Shown one piece after another: positions 35,296-43,529 of a stretch of 64,000 bases of DNA (positions are counted from its first letter, which is position 1; the number at the start of each line of letters is the position of its first letter). Origin of the DNA: JACVRW01 sp963803245 (lineage in GTDB: Bacteria; Actinomycetota; Thermoleophilia; Solirubrobacterales; Thermoleophilaceae); NCBI GenBank assembly GCA_963803245.1, contig CAWDLI010000013.1, positions 25,081 through 89,080 of the forward strand. The letters run 5' to 3'. Position numbers and translations under genes: made by a program. The notes under the pieces were generated by a model. The model had not been told where the DNA came from and did no database searches. It saw nothing but the letters and a program-made list of their open reading frames with translations.

Positions 35296-35732
35296 TCAGC
35301 CGTCGCTCAGCCCCTTCCGGCGCAGCTCCTCCAGCGCCTCCGGCGTCTTCTCCAGCCCGTGAGGCCCATCCCGTCCAGCACGCCCGGCGTCTTCGAGAAC
35401 TGGACCTGGGCGTACTCGACGACCTGCACGTGGTTGCCCCACGGGTCGCGGAAGTCGAGGCCGCGGCCTCCCAGGATCTCGGCGCCCGCCCTCTCGAGGC
35501 GGCGGCGCGTCTCGTCGAGGTCGTCCACGACCAGCCCGAAGTGGCGCTCGCCGTCGGCCTCGGACTTCCCGGTGGCGGCGATCGCCAGGAACTGATCGCC
35601 CATGTCGAGGAAGGCCATGCCCGGCACGCGCCCGCGCATCTCGAAGTCGAACACCGCGCCGTAGAAGTCGAGCGCGGCGTCGAGGTCGTCCACCTCGAGC
35701 GCCACGTGATTGATCCCCACGAGCCTGCTCAC
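35296..35732 (-). CDS. VOC-family (glyoxalase-like) protein, one frameshift
   Basis: A protein of about 145 residues with two glyoxalase/bleomycin-resistance half-domains: LVGINHVALEVDDLDAALDFYGAVFDFEMRG and HFGLVVDDLDETRRRLERAGAEI...FRDPWGNHVQVVEY. Metal-ligand His and Glu positions are present. The start is GTG 35732. A missing base near 35362 breaks the end; in the shifted frame it reads LEKTPEALEELRRKGLSDG. The substrate is unknown. It converges on moaB and diverges from ccmA. Confidence 0.8.
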
Positions 35733-35771
35733 GACGGCCGAGGCTACATCGCGTCCATAGGCTTCGCCCCG

Positions 35772-36441
35772 ATGCCCGCCATCGAGCTGAAGGGCCTGGA
35801 GCGGCGCTTCGGCGAGCGGACCGCGCTCGCCGGGGTGAGCGTGCGCGTGGAGGAGGGCCAGACGCTCGTGGTGCTCGGCGCCAACGGCGCCGGCAAGAGC
35901 ACCCTGCTGCGCGTGCTCGCCGGGCTGCTCCGGCCGCACGGCGGCCAGGCGTCGGTGCTCGGCGCCGAGCTGCCCGCGGAGCGCTGGAAGCTGCCCGCGC
36001 GCCTCGGCTACCTCGGCCACGAGCCGCTCCTCTACCGCGAGCTGACCGGGCGCGAGAACCTCCGCTACCACGCCGACCTGCACGGGGTTGGGCGCCGAGC
36101 GCGTGGACGAGCTGCTCGACGCGGTGGGCATGGCGAGGCGCGCGGACGAGCCGATCGCGGAGCTCTCGCGCGGCATGGTCCAGCGGCTGGCCGCTGCCCG
36201 GGCGGTGCTCCACGACCCTCCGCTGCTGCTTCTCGACGAGCCGCGGGCGGGCCTCGACCCGGCGGCGAGCGAGCTGCTCGAGCCACTGATCGGCAGGGCC
36301 TCCGGGCGCACGCGGGTGCTCGTGACGCACGACATCGAGGGCGGCCTCGCCGAGTCCGACCTCGCCGTGGGCCTCAAGGACGGCCGCCAGGTGCTGGCCG
36401 GCGCGGTGGCCGCCGCCGAGGCGCGCGCCCTCTACTCGTGA
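35772..36441 (+). CDS. ccmA: Heme exporter ATP-binding protein CcmA (one-base insertion)
   Basis: The ATPase of the CcmABC transport system of cytochrome c maturation. Walker A is GANGAGKSTLLRVLAGLLRP, the signature loop reads ELSRGMVQRLAAARAVLHDP, and Walker B is LLLLDEPRAGLDP. An extra T near 36090 (ggggTtgggc) separates ADLHGV from GAERVDELL; the two frames join perfectly. It starts at ATG 35772. The stop overlaps the ccmB GTG as GTGA. This is the first gene of the ccm-hem chain. Confidence 0.9.
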
Positions 36442-37112
36442 TCGCCACCGCCGCGACGATCCTGCGCAAGGACCTGCGCATCGAGCTGCGCACCAAGGAG
36501 TCGGTGCCGGCCATGACGCTCTTCACGCTCACGGTCTACGTGCTCTTCCACTTCGGCCTCGACCGCGACACGCTCGACGGCGCGCTGGCGGCCGGCGTGC
36601 TGTGGGTGACGCTGCTGCTGGCTTCGGTGATCGGGGTGTCGCGCCTCTACGCGTCGGAGCGCGAGCAGGGCGGCGTGGACGCCCTTCTGCTCGCCCCGAT
36701 CGACCGCACCGCGCTGTTCCTCGCGAAGGCGGGCGCGCTGCTGCTCTTCCTCGTCGCGGTCGAGATCGTGGCCGTGCCGGCGTTCGCGATCCTGCTGCTC
36801 GGCCCGGGCCTCGGCGGCGCCTTCCCCGAGCTGCTCGCGATCCTCGCGCTCGGCAACGTCGGCGTGGCGGCGGTGGGCGCGCTCGTGGGCGCGCTGGCCG
36901 CCGAGACCCGCGCGCGCGAGCTCACCGCGCCGCTGCTGCTGCTCCCGCTGCTCGTGCCGCTGCTGATCTCGTGCGCCCAGGCGACCGAGCCGCTGCTGCG
37001 CCAGGACCAGGGACCGGAGGATCTGGGGCGCTGGCTCGGGCTGCTCACGCTCTACGATGTGGTCTTCGTGCTCCTCTCCGTGGCCGTCTTCGACTACCTG
37101 CTCGAGGACTGA
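36438..37112 (+). CDS. ccmB: Heme exporter membrane protein CcmB
   Basis: A 224-residue membrane permease of the CcmABC complex. LRKDLRIELRTKESVPAMTLFTLTVYVLFHF is the characteristic opening. At least five further hydrophobic helices follow (AAGVLWVTLLLASVIGVSRL, ALLLFLVAVEIVAVPAFAIL, LLAILALGNVGVAAVGALVG, APLLLLPLLVPLLISCAQA, LYDVVFVLLSVAVFDYLL). EREQGGVDALLLAPIDRTALFLAK is the family cytoplasmic loop. The frame is intact here, unlike most neighbours. The stop TGA shares one base with the ccmC ATG. Confidence 0.9.
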   Translation: MIATAATILRKDLRIELRTKESVPAMTLFTLTVYVLFHFGLDRDTLDGALAAGVLWVTLLLASVIGVSRLYASEREQGGVDALLLAPIDRTALFLAKAGALLLFLVAVEIVAVPAFAILLLGPGLGGAFPELLAILALGNVGVAAVGALVGALAAETRARELTAPLLLLPLLVPLLISCAQATEPLLRQDQGPEDLGRWLGLLTLYDVVFVLLSVAVFDYLLED

Positions 37113-37814
37113 TGTATTCCAAGGGCTTGAAGCCGCTCGCCGCGGCCAGCGTCGTGACGCTCTGCGCGTCGCTCATCCTGGTGTTCTTCTACGCGCCCGC
37201 TCGACGCCGACCAGGGCTTCGTCCAGAAGATCTTCTACGTGCACGTGCCGATGGCGATCGTGGCTCTCTGCGGCTTCGTGGCCGGCGGCGTGATGGCCAT
37301 CCGCCACCTGCGCTCGGGCGACCCGTCCTGGGACATGCGCTCCTACGTGGCGATCCACATGTCGATCATCCTGGGCCTCGGCGTGCTCGTGACCGGCTCG
37401 ATCTGGGCGCGCGCCTCGTGGGGCCACTGGTGGGTCTGGGACGAGCCGGTGCTGGTGTCGTTCCTCGTCGTCTTCCTTCTCTACTGCGTGTACTACCCGC
37501 TGCGCTTCTCGATCGAGGATCCGGACCGCCAGGCGCGCTACTCCTCGGTGTTCGCGATCACCGCCGGGGCGTTCGTCCCGCTCAACTTCGTGGCGGTGCG
37601 CCTGGCCGAGGCCTACACGCACCCGCGCGTGCTCTCGCAGACCGGCGGCTCGCTGCCCGGTGAGATGCGGCTCACGTTCCTGGTATCCATCGCGGCGATG
37701 GCCCTTCTCTTCGTGACCCTCTGGAAGCTCGAGCTGACCGCGAAGCACGCGTCGGCCGAGCTCAAGCGCCTGCGCCGCAGGCTGGCGGACCGGCAGCCCG
37801 CGGCGGTGGCCTGA
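37112..37814 (+). CDS. ccmC: Cytochrome c maturation protein CcmC (one-base insertion)
   Basis: A heme-handling membrane protein with the tryptophan-rich WWD domain, read here as SWGHWWVWDEPVLVSF. Conserved histidines flank it (KIFYVHVPMAIVAL and YVAIHMSIILGLG). Six transmembrane helices are visible. An extra G near 37200 breaks the frame between LVFFYAP and LDADQGFVQKIF. It loads heme onto CcmE in system I. No ccmE, ccmF or ccmH is in the window. Confidence 0.9.
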
Positions 37815-37975
37815 TGCCCGCGCTCCCGCTCGACGAGGCCGGGAAGTACGTGGCGGGGGCCTACGTCGTGTTCCTCACGCTGATCGTGGTGTACGTGGCG
37901 ATCATCGGTGCGAAGATCGCCCGTATCGATCGCGAGGTGACCGAGCTGAACGAGCTGCTGGAGGGCGAGGAGTGA
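37814..37975 (+). CDS. Small CcmD-like membrane protein
   Basis: A 53-residue peptide with one transmembrane helix (YVAGAYVVFLTLIVVYVAIIGAKI) and a short charged, coiled-coil-like tail (DREVTELNELLEGEE). Its size, topology and place directly after ccmC match CcmD, which helps release holo-CcmE. The ATG at 37814 overlaps the ccmC stop by one base and its TGA overlaps the hemA GTG. Sequence identity to known CcmD is too low to judge by eye. Confidence 0.72.
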   Translation: MPALPLDEAGKYVAGAYVVFLTLIVVYVAIIGAKIARIDREVTELNELLEGEE

Positions 37976-39325
37976 ACGGCGAGCTGCTCGCGCTCGGCGT
38001 CTCCCACAAGACCGCCCCGCTGCCCGTGCGCGAGCGCCTGGCGCTGCCCGAGGCCCGCGCCGCGCGCGTGCTCGCCGAGCTGACCGACCAAGAGGCCGTG
38101 CACGAGGCCGTGGCGGTGTCCACCTGCAACCGGACCGAGCTCTATCTCGTGACCGCCGACGCGGTGGAGGCCGAGAGCGCCGCGCTGCGAGTGCTCTCGC
38201 GCGAGGCCGGCATCCGCCCCACCGAGCTGCTCGGCGCCGATCTACTCGCTGCGCGGGCAGCGAGATGGTGGAGCACCTGTTCTCGGTGGCCGCCGGGCTC
38301 GACTCGATGATCGTGGGCGAGGCCGAGATCCAGGGCCAGGTCAAGCGCGCCTACGAGCTCGCGCTCGTGGAGGGCGCCACCGGCCCGGTATCGAACCGCC
38401 TCTTCCGCGACGCGCTCGCGGCGGGGAAGCGCGCCCGCAGCGAGACCGGCGTGTCGCGCTCGAACGTGTCCGTGTCGTCGGTCGCCGTGCAGCTCGCGGC
38501 CGACTTCCTCGGCGACCTCGCGTCGCGGCGGGTGCTCGTGATCGGCGCGGGCGAGAACGCCGAGCTGACCGCACGCGCGCTGCGCGACCGCGGCGTGCGC
38601 ACCGTCTTCGTGGCGAACCGGCGCTACGACCGCGCGCTCGGCCTGGCGCAGCGCTTCGGCGGCGAGGCCGTGACCTTCGACGACCTGCCCGCCGAGCTCG
38701 AGGCGGCCGACATCGTGGTGAGCTCCACCGGCGCGCCGCACCAGATCGTGGGCCGCGAGGAGCTGGCGCTCGTGGCGGCCCGGCGCGTCGGACCGGCCGC
38801 TCGTGCTGCTCGACCTCGCCGTGCCGAGGGACATCGAGCCCGCTGCGCGCGACTGCCCCGGAATCGCCCTCTACGACATGGACGACCTCCAGCAGGCGGT
38901 GGCGCGCAACCTGGGCGCGCGCGAGGCCGAGGCCGCCGAGGCGCGCGTGCTCGTGCGCCAGGAGGTGGCGCGCTTCGAGCGCTGGCTCGTCTCGCTCGAC
39001 GTGCTCCCCACGATCTCGGCGCTGCGCCGGCGCGGCGACGACATCGTCGAGCAGGTGCTGCGCGAGAACCAGTCGCGCTGGGAGTCGGTTTCCGCCGGCC
39101 GACCGCGAGCGGCTCGAGACGATGGCCCGCGCGGTCGTGAGCCGGCTGCTCCACGACCCCACCCTGCGGCTCAAGGACAGCGCCGGCGAGAACGACTCCT
39201 ACCGCTACGTCCACGCCCTTCGCGAGCTGTTCGGCCTCGAGCTCGACTCGCTCGAAGCCGAGGCCGAGGCGCAGGTGGCGGAGGTCACTCCGCTCGCGCC
39301 GCGCCGCCGCTCGCGCTCCGGGTGA
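37972..39325 (+). CDS. hemA: Glutamyl-tRNA reductase (three one-base insertions)
   Basis: Reduces glutamyl-tRNA to glutamate-1-semialdehyde, the committed step of tetrapyrrole synthesis. ALGVSHKTAPLPVRERLALP and the catalytic Cys in VSTCNRTELYLV open the gene. HLFSVAAGLDSMIVGEAEIQGQVKRAY and the NADPH turn VLVIGAGENAELTARAL follow. The C-terminal dimer helix ends ALRELFGLELD. Extra bases near 38257, 38790 and 39090 break the frame; each break rejoins a conserved block. GTG 37972 overlaps the CcmD-like stop. No hemL-type gene is within this chain. Confidence 0.92.
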
Positions 39326-40225
39326 TCCGGCTCGGCACGCGCGGCAGCGCGCTCGCGCTCGCTCAGGCCGGGCTCGTGGCCGAGCGGCTCGACGACGAGC
39401 GTCGAGCTCGTCCCGATCACCACCACCGGGGACCGCCGCGACGAGCGGTCCCGCCGCTCGAGGACAAGTCGCGCTTCGTGAAGGAGATCGAGGAGGCGCT
39501 GCTCGCGGGCGAGGTCGACCTGGCGGTGCACTCGGCCAAGGACGTGCCCGCCGACCTGCCCGACGGACTGGCGATCGTGGGCGTGCCCGAGCGGGCGGAC
39601 CCGCGCGACGCGCTCTGTGGAGCGCACGCGATCGCCTCCCTGCCGGAGGGCGCGACGGTGGGCACGGGCAGCCTGCGGCGGCGCTCGCAGCTGCTCGCGC
39701 TGCGGCCGGACCTCGACGTGCGCGACCTGCGCGGGAACGTGGACACGCGCCTGCGCCGGCTGGCAGACGGCGACTACGACGCGATCGTGCTCGCCGGCGC
39801 GGGTCTGGAGCGCCTCGGCCGCGCCGGCGAGGGCTCGCCCGTGGGGGTCGCGGAGCTCCTGCCGGCGGCGGGCCAGGGCTGCCTGGCGCTCGAGGCGCGC
39901 GCGGACGACGCTCGGGTCGCCGAGGCGGCGGCAGCGCTGACCGGACCCCGACGCGCTCACGGCGCTGCTGGCCGAGCGCGCGCTCGTGGGAGGCCTCGAC
40001 GCCGGCTGCCGCACCCCGATGGGAGCGCTCGGCGCGGGTCCGCGACGGACGGCTCGAGCTGACTGCCTACGTCGGGTTACCGGACGGAAGCCGAGTGGAT
40101 CCGCGACGCGCTCGAGGGAGGCCGCATCCGAGCCCGCCGCCGTGGGGCGCGCGGTGGCCGAGCGCCTGCTGAGCGCCGGCGCCGCCGAGCTGCTGGCGAA
40201 GGCGGAGCGCGCGAGCGCGGGGTAG
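39322..40225 (+). CDS. hemC: Hydroxymethylbilane synthase (about six one-base indels)
   Basis: Joins four porphobilinogens into hydroxymethylbilane. RLGTRGSALALAQAGLVAERL is the classic start, then VDLAVHSAKDVPADLPDGLAIVGVPERADPRDAL and TGSLRRRSQLLALRPDLDVRDLRGNVDTRLRRLADGDYDAIVLAGAGL. The cofactor-attachment Cys is in GGLDAGCRTPMGAL. Frame breaks occur near 39404, 39452, 39952, 40030, 40097 and 40124. In the restored frame the end is AAELLAKAERASAG. GTG 39322 overlaps the hemA stop as GTGA. Confidence 0.92.
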
Positions 40226-40235
40226 CGTTCCGGGC

Positions 40236-41759
40236 GTGGCCGGGGGCACCGTGTATCTGGTCGGCGCGGGGCCCGGAGATCCCGGGACTGCTCACGCGCC
40301 GGGCGCTCGAGCTGATCGAGCGCGCCGACGCGATCCTCTACGACCGCCTGATCCCGGCCGGCGCGCTCGACGGCGCCCGCGCCGACGCCGACCTGCGCTA
40401 CGTGGGCAAGCGGCCCGGCGACGCGGCCGTGAGCCAGGAGGAGATCAACGCGCAGCTGGTCGAGCTCGGGCTGGCGGGCAAGCAGGTCGTGCGCCTCAAG
40501 GGCGGCGACCCGTTCGTGTTCGGCCGCGGCGGCGAGGAGGCGGAGGCGCTGGTCGCAGGCCGGCGTGCGCTTCGAGGTGGTGCCCGGAGTGACCGCGGGG
40601 GTGGCGGCACCCGCCTACGCCGGCATCCCCGTGACGCACCGCGACCTCGCCTCGGCCGTGGCCTTCGTCACCGGCCACGAGGATCCCGCGAAAGGAGCGA
40701 GTCGGCCCTCGACTGGGACGCGCTCGCGCGCTTCCCGGGCACGCTCGTCCTCTACATGGGGGTGAAGAGCCTCGCCGGGATGGCCGAGCGGCTCGATGGC
40801 CGGCGGGCGGGACCCGTCCGAGCCGGCCGCGGTGGTGGAGCGCGGAACGCTGCCCGGGCAGCGCAGCGTGACGGCGGCGCTGAGCGAGATCGCGGCGCTG
40901 GCGCCGCGGACGCCGGCATCCGGGCCCGCCGGCGATCACCCTCATCGGGCCCGCGGCCGGCCTGCGCGACACGCTCGCGTGGATCGAGCGGCGGCCGCTC
41001 CACGGGCAGCGTGGTGGCGGTGACCCGGGCGCGCGCGCAGGCCAGCGGCCTGGCGCGGCGGCTGGCCGGGCTGGGCGCCGAGGTGGTCGAGGCGCCCGCG
41101 ATCCGCATCGAGCCGCGCCTGGGCGACTCGGAGGTGGCGGAGGCGCTGTCGCGCATCCGCGAGTACGCGCTGGTCTGCTTCACGAGCCCGAACGGGGTCG
41201 GGCTCCTGTTCGACGCGCTCGCCGCGGCGGGGCAGGACGCGCGCGCGTTCGCCGGGAGCGACGGTCGCGGCGATCGGCCCGGGCACGGCCGCCGAGCTCG
41301 CAGCGGCACGGGATCCGTCGCCGACGTGGTGCCCACCCGGTCGGTGGCCGAGGCGCTGGTCGAGGCGCTCGTGGAGGTGCCGGTGGAGGGCCGCGCGGTG
41401 CTGGTGGCGCGCGCGGCGGAGGCCCGCGACGTGCTGCCCGACGCCCTGCGCGAGCGCGGCGCGCGCGTGCGCGACGTGGCGCTCTACGACACCGTGGCGG
41501 AGCCGCTCGGCCACGAGCTTCTGGAGCAGCTCGGGCGGGCCACCCACGTGACCTTCACCTCGAGCTCCACCGTGCGCTTCTTCACGGAGTCCGGCGGGGC
41601 GTGCCGGACGCCGCGCGCGTCGTGTCGATCGGGCCGGTGACGAGCGCCACCGCGCGCGAGCTCGGCCTGACGGTGCACGTGGAGGCCGAGCGCCACGACA
41701 TCGACGGCCTCGTGGACGCGCTGGTCGCGGACGCGAGCGCGGCGCGGGAGCCGGAATGA
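40236..41759 (+). CDS. Fused uroporphyrinogen-III C-methyltransferase / uroporphyrinogen-III synthase (many indels)
   Basis: A bifunctional CobA-HemD protein. The N-terminal half is the SAM-dependent methyltransferase making precorrin-2: YLVGAGPGDPG, ADLRYVGKRPGD, VVRLKGGDPFVFGRGGEEAEAL, VVPGVTAGVAAPAYAGIPVTHRD, LVLYMGVKSLAGM. The C-terminal half is HemD, which closes hydroxymethylbilane to uroporphyrinogen III: VTRARAQASGLARRLAGLGAEVVEAPAIRIEP, CFTSPNGVGLLFDAL, HVTFTSSSTVRFFTE. At least eight frame breaks are spread through it (for example near 40273, 40558, 40697, 40800, 41000, 41265, 41598). The fusion itself is a known arrangement in Actinobacteria. Its stop overlaps the next ATG. Confidence 0.9.
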
Positions 41760-42559
41760 TCGTCAGCCTCCTCACCGACTACGGCCACGACGACGAGTTC
41801 GTGGGCGTCTGCCACGGGGTGATCCGCTCGATCCATCCGGGCGCGGAGATCGTGGACGTGACCCACGGGATCGGCCGCTACGACGTGCGGCACGGCGCGA
41901 TCGTCCTGCGCAACACCCTGCCTTACCTGCCGCGTGGGGGTGCACGTGGCGGTGGTGGACCCGCAGGTGGGCACCGAGCGCCGCGCCGTGGCGCTGCGGA
42001 CCGGCGACGGACGGCTGCTGGTGGGGCCCGACAACGGGCTGCTGAGCCTCGCCTGGGAGCGCTCCGGTGGCGTGGCGCTGGCGGTGGACGTGACGCGCTC
42101 CCCGCACCGCCTCGAGCCCGTGTCGGCGACCTTCCACGGCCGCGACGTGTTCGCCCCCGTGGCCGCCAACCTCGCCGCCGGAGCGGAGCTGGCCGACGCC
42201 GGCGATCCGCTCGCGCCCGAGCAGCTGGAGCGGCTCGAGCTCCCCGAGCCGCGCGAGGAGCAGGGCGCGCTCGTGGCGCACGCGCTTCTTCTGCGACCGC
42301 TTCGGGAACATCTCGCTCGACGTGGACCACGAGCGCCTGCCGGGCAGCGGACTGAGGCTGGGCGGCAGCGTGGAGGTGGAGGTCGGGCGACCGGCGGCGC
42401 CTGGCCACCTACGCCCACACCTTCGCGGACGTGACGCCCGGCGAGCTGATCGTCTACGAGGACGCCTACCGCTCGCTGGCGATCGCCGTGAACCGTGGCG
42501 ACGCCGCGGCCATGCTCGGCGTGGAGCCGGACGCCGAGGTCCGCCTCCGGCCCGCATGA
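41756..42559 (+). CDS. SAM hydroxide adenosyltransferase (DUF62 family; three one-base insertions)
   Basis: A protein of about 267 residues of the SAM hydrolase / fluorinase-chlorinase fold, which splits S-adenosylmethionine into adenosine and methionine. MIVSLLTDYGHDDEFVGVCHGVI, VHVAVVDPQVGTERR, LLVGPDNGLLSLA and CDRFGNISLDVDHERLPG are the conserved blocks. Extra bases near 41932, 42290 and 42392 total three, so the last part returns to the first frame. It lies between a SAM-using methyltransferase and birA, both overlapping it by 4 nt. Whether it removes excess SAM for that pathway is speculation. Confidence 0.87.
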
Positions 42560-43239
42560 TCGGCACCCCGCGCGTCCACCACCGGGTGACCGACTCGACC
42601 AACGAGCGCGCCAAGGCGCTGGCCGCCGCGGGCGCGCCTCACGGCACGCTCGTGACGGCCGATGAGCAGACCGCCGGGCGCGGGCGCCAGGGCCGCACCT
42701 GGGTGGCGCGACCCGGCTCGGCCGTGCTGATGTCGCTCGTGCTGCGCGACCCAGGCCGAGTCGCTTCCGCTGGCCGCCGCCGTCGCGGTGGCCGAAGCGG
42801 TGCCGGTGGACTGCCTGATCAAGTGGCCGAACGACGTCCTCGTGGACGGTCGAAAGCTCGCGGGGATCCTGGTGGAGGGGCGGCCCCAGGAGGGCTGGGC
42901 GGTGCTCGGCATCGGGCTGAACGTGAGCACGCCCGCCGAGGACTTCCCGGAGGAGCTGCGCGACATCGCCACCTCGCTTGCGGCGGCGCTTACCCGACCC
43001 GCCCGGCGACGGAGGCGGTGCTCTGGGCACTGCTCGAGCGCCTACGGGTGCGGCTGGCGAGCCCGCTGGACGAGGTGCTCGAGGAATGGCGGCGCCGCGA
43101 CGCGCTGCTGGGCTCGGAGGTGCGCTGGGACGGCGGCGCCGGGACCGCTGCCGGAGTGGACGACGACGGCTCGCTGCTGGTGGACACCGACTCGGGCCGC
43201 GTGGCCCTGGCCGCCGGCGAGGTTCACCTGGGCCGCTGA
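42556..43239 (+). CDS. birA: Biotin--[acetyl-CoA-carboxylase] ligase (two frame breaks)
   Basis: Attaches biotin to carboxyl carrier proteins. It lacks the N-terminal DNA-binding domain of the bifunctional BirA, so it is a ligase only. TDSTNERAKALAAAGAPHGTLVTADEQTAGRGRQGRTWVA contains the biotinyl-AMP GRGRQGR loop. LIKWPNDVLVDGRKLAGILVEG and VLGIGLNVSTP are the later family motifs. The small C-terminal SH3-like domain ends EVHLGR. Frame breaks are near 42752 and 42990. The ATG at 42556 overlaps the previous stop. It ends the ccm-hem chain. Confidence 0.92.
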   Translation: MIGTPRVHHRVTDSTNERAKALAAAGAPHGTLVTADEQTAGRGRQGRTWVARPGSAVLMSLVLRDPGRVASAGRRRRGGRSGAGGLPDQVAERRPRGRSKARGDPGGGAAPGGLGGARHRAEREHARRGLPGGAARHRHLACGGAYPTRPATEAVLWALLERLRVRLASPLDEVLEEWRRRDALLGSEVRWDGGAGTAAGVDDDGSLLVDTDSGRVALAAGEVHLGR

Positions 43240-43292
43240 GGGCGCAACCACCCGCTCAAGCTTTCCTTCCCAACCGTCGTTATCTAACGGGC

Positions 43293-43523
43293 ATGGGTGC
43301 GTTCGTCCGCTGGGTACTCCTGCCCATCGCGATCGTCGCGCTGGGCCTCGCATGGCAGTTCTACGAGTATGCCGATGCCGTTCAGGAGACCTGCGGCCCA
43401 GACTGCATCAGCTCTGGCGATCTAGCCGCCTGGCGGGCCGCCTTTCTCATCGCCCTGGCGCTCTGGATCGGGCTCCTGGTGGCACACTTCGTGCGGCGAC
43501 GGCGCGAGGATGAGATTCGCTAG
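43293..43523 (+). CDS. Small two-helix membrane protein
   Basis: A 76-residue hypothetical protein with two transmembrane helices (VRWVLLPIAIVALGLAWQFY and AAFLIALALWIGLLVAHFV). Between them is a short loop with two cysteines (ETCGPDCISSGD), and the C-terminus is basic (RRRREDEIR). The loop is probably extracytoplasmic, where the cysteines could pair. I do not recognise a family. It starts at ATG 43293, 53 nt after birA, and nearly meets the converging helicase gene. Confidence 0.65.
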   Translation: MGAFVRWVLLPIAIVALGLAWQFYEYADAVQETCGPDCISSGDLAAWRAAFLIALALWIGLLVAHFVRRRREDEIR

Positions 43524-43529
43524 AGGCGC

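Noticed and set aside
37972..41759. Calling hemA, hemC and cobA/hemD pseudogenes
   Set aside because: Catalytic residues and flanking conserved blocks persist on both sides of each break and no in-frame decay is visible, so errors are likelier.
35296..43239. Programmed ribosomal frameshifting as the cause of the many frame breaks
   Set aside because: Breaks are numerous, in both directions, lack slippery heptamers and occur in genes whose relatives are not frameshifted.
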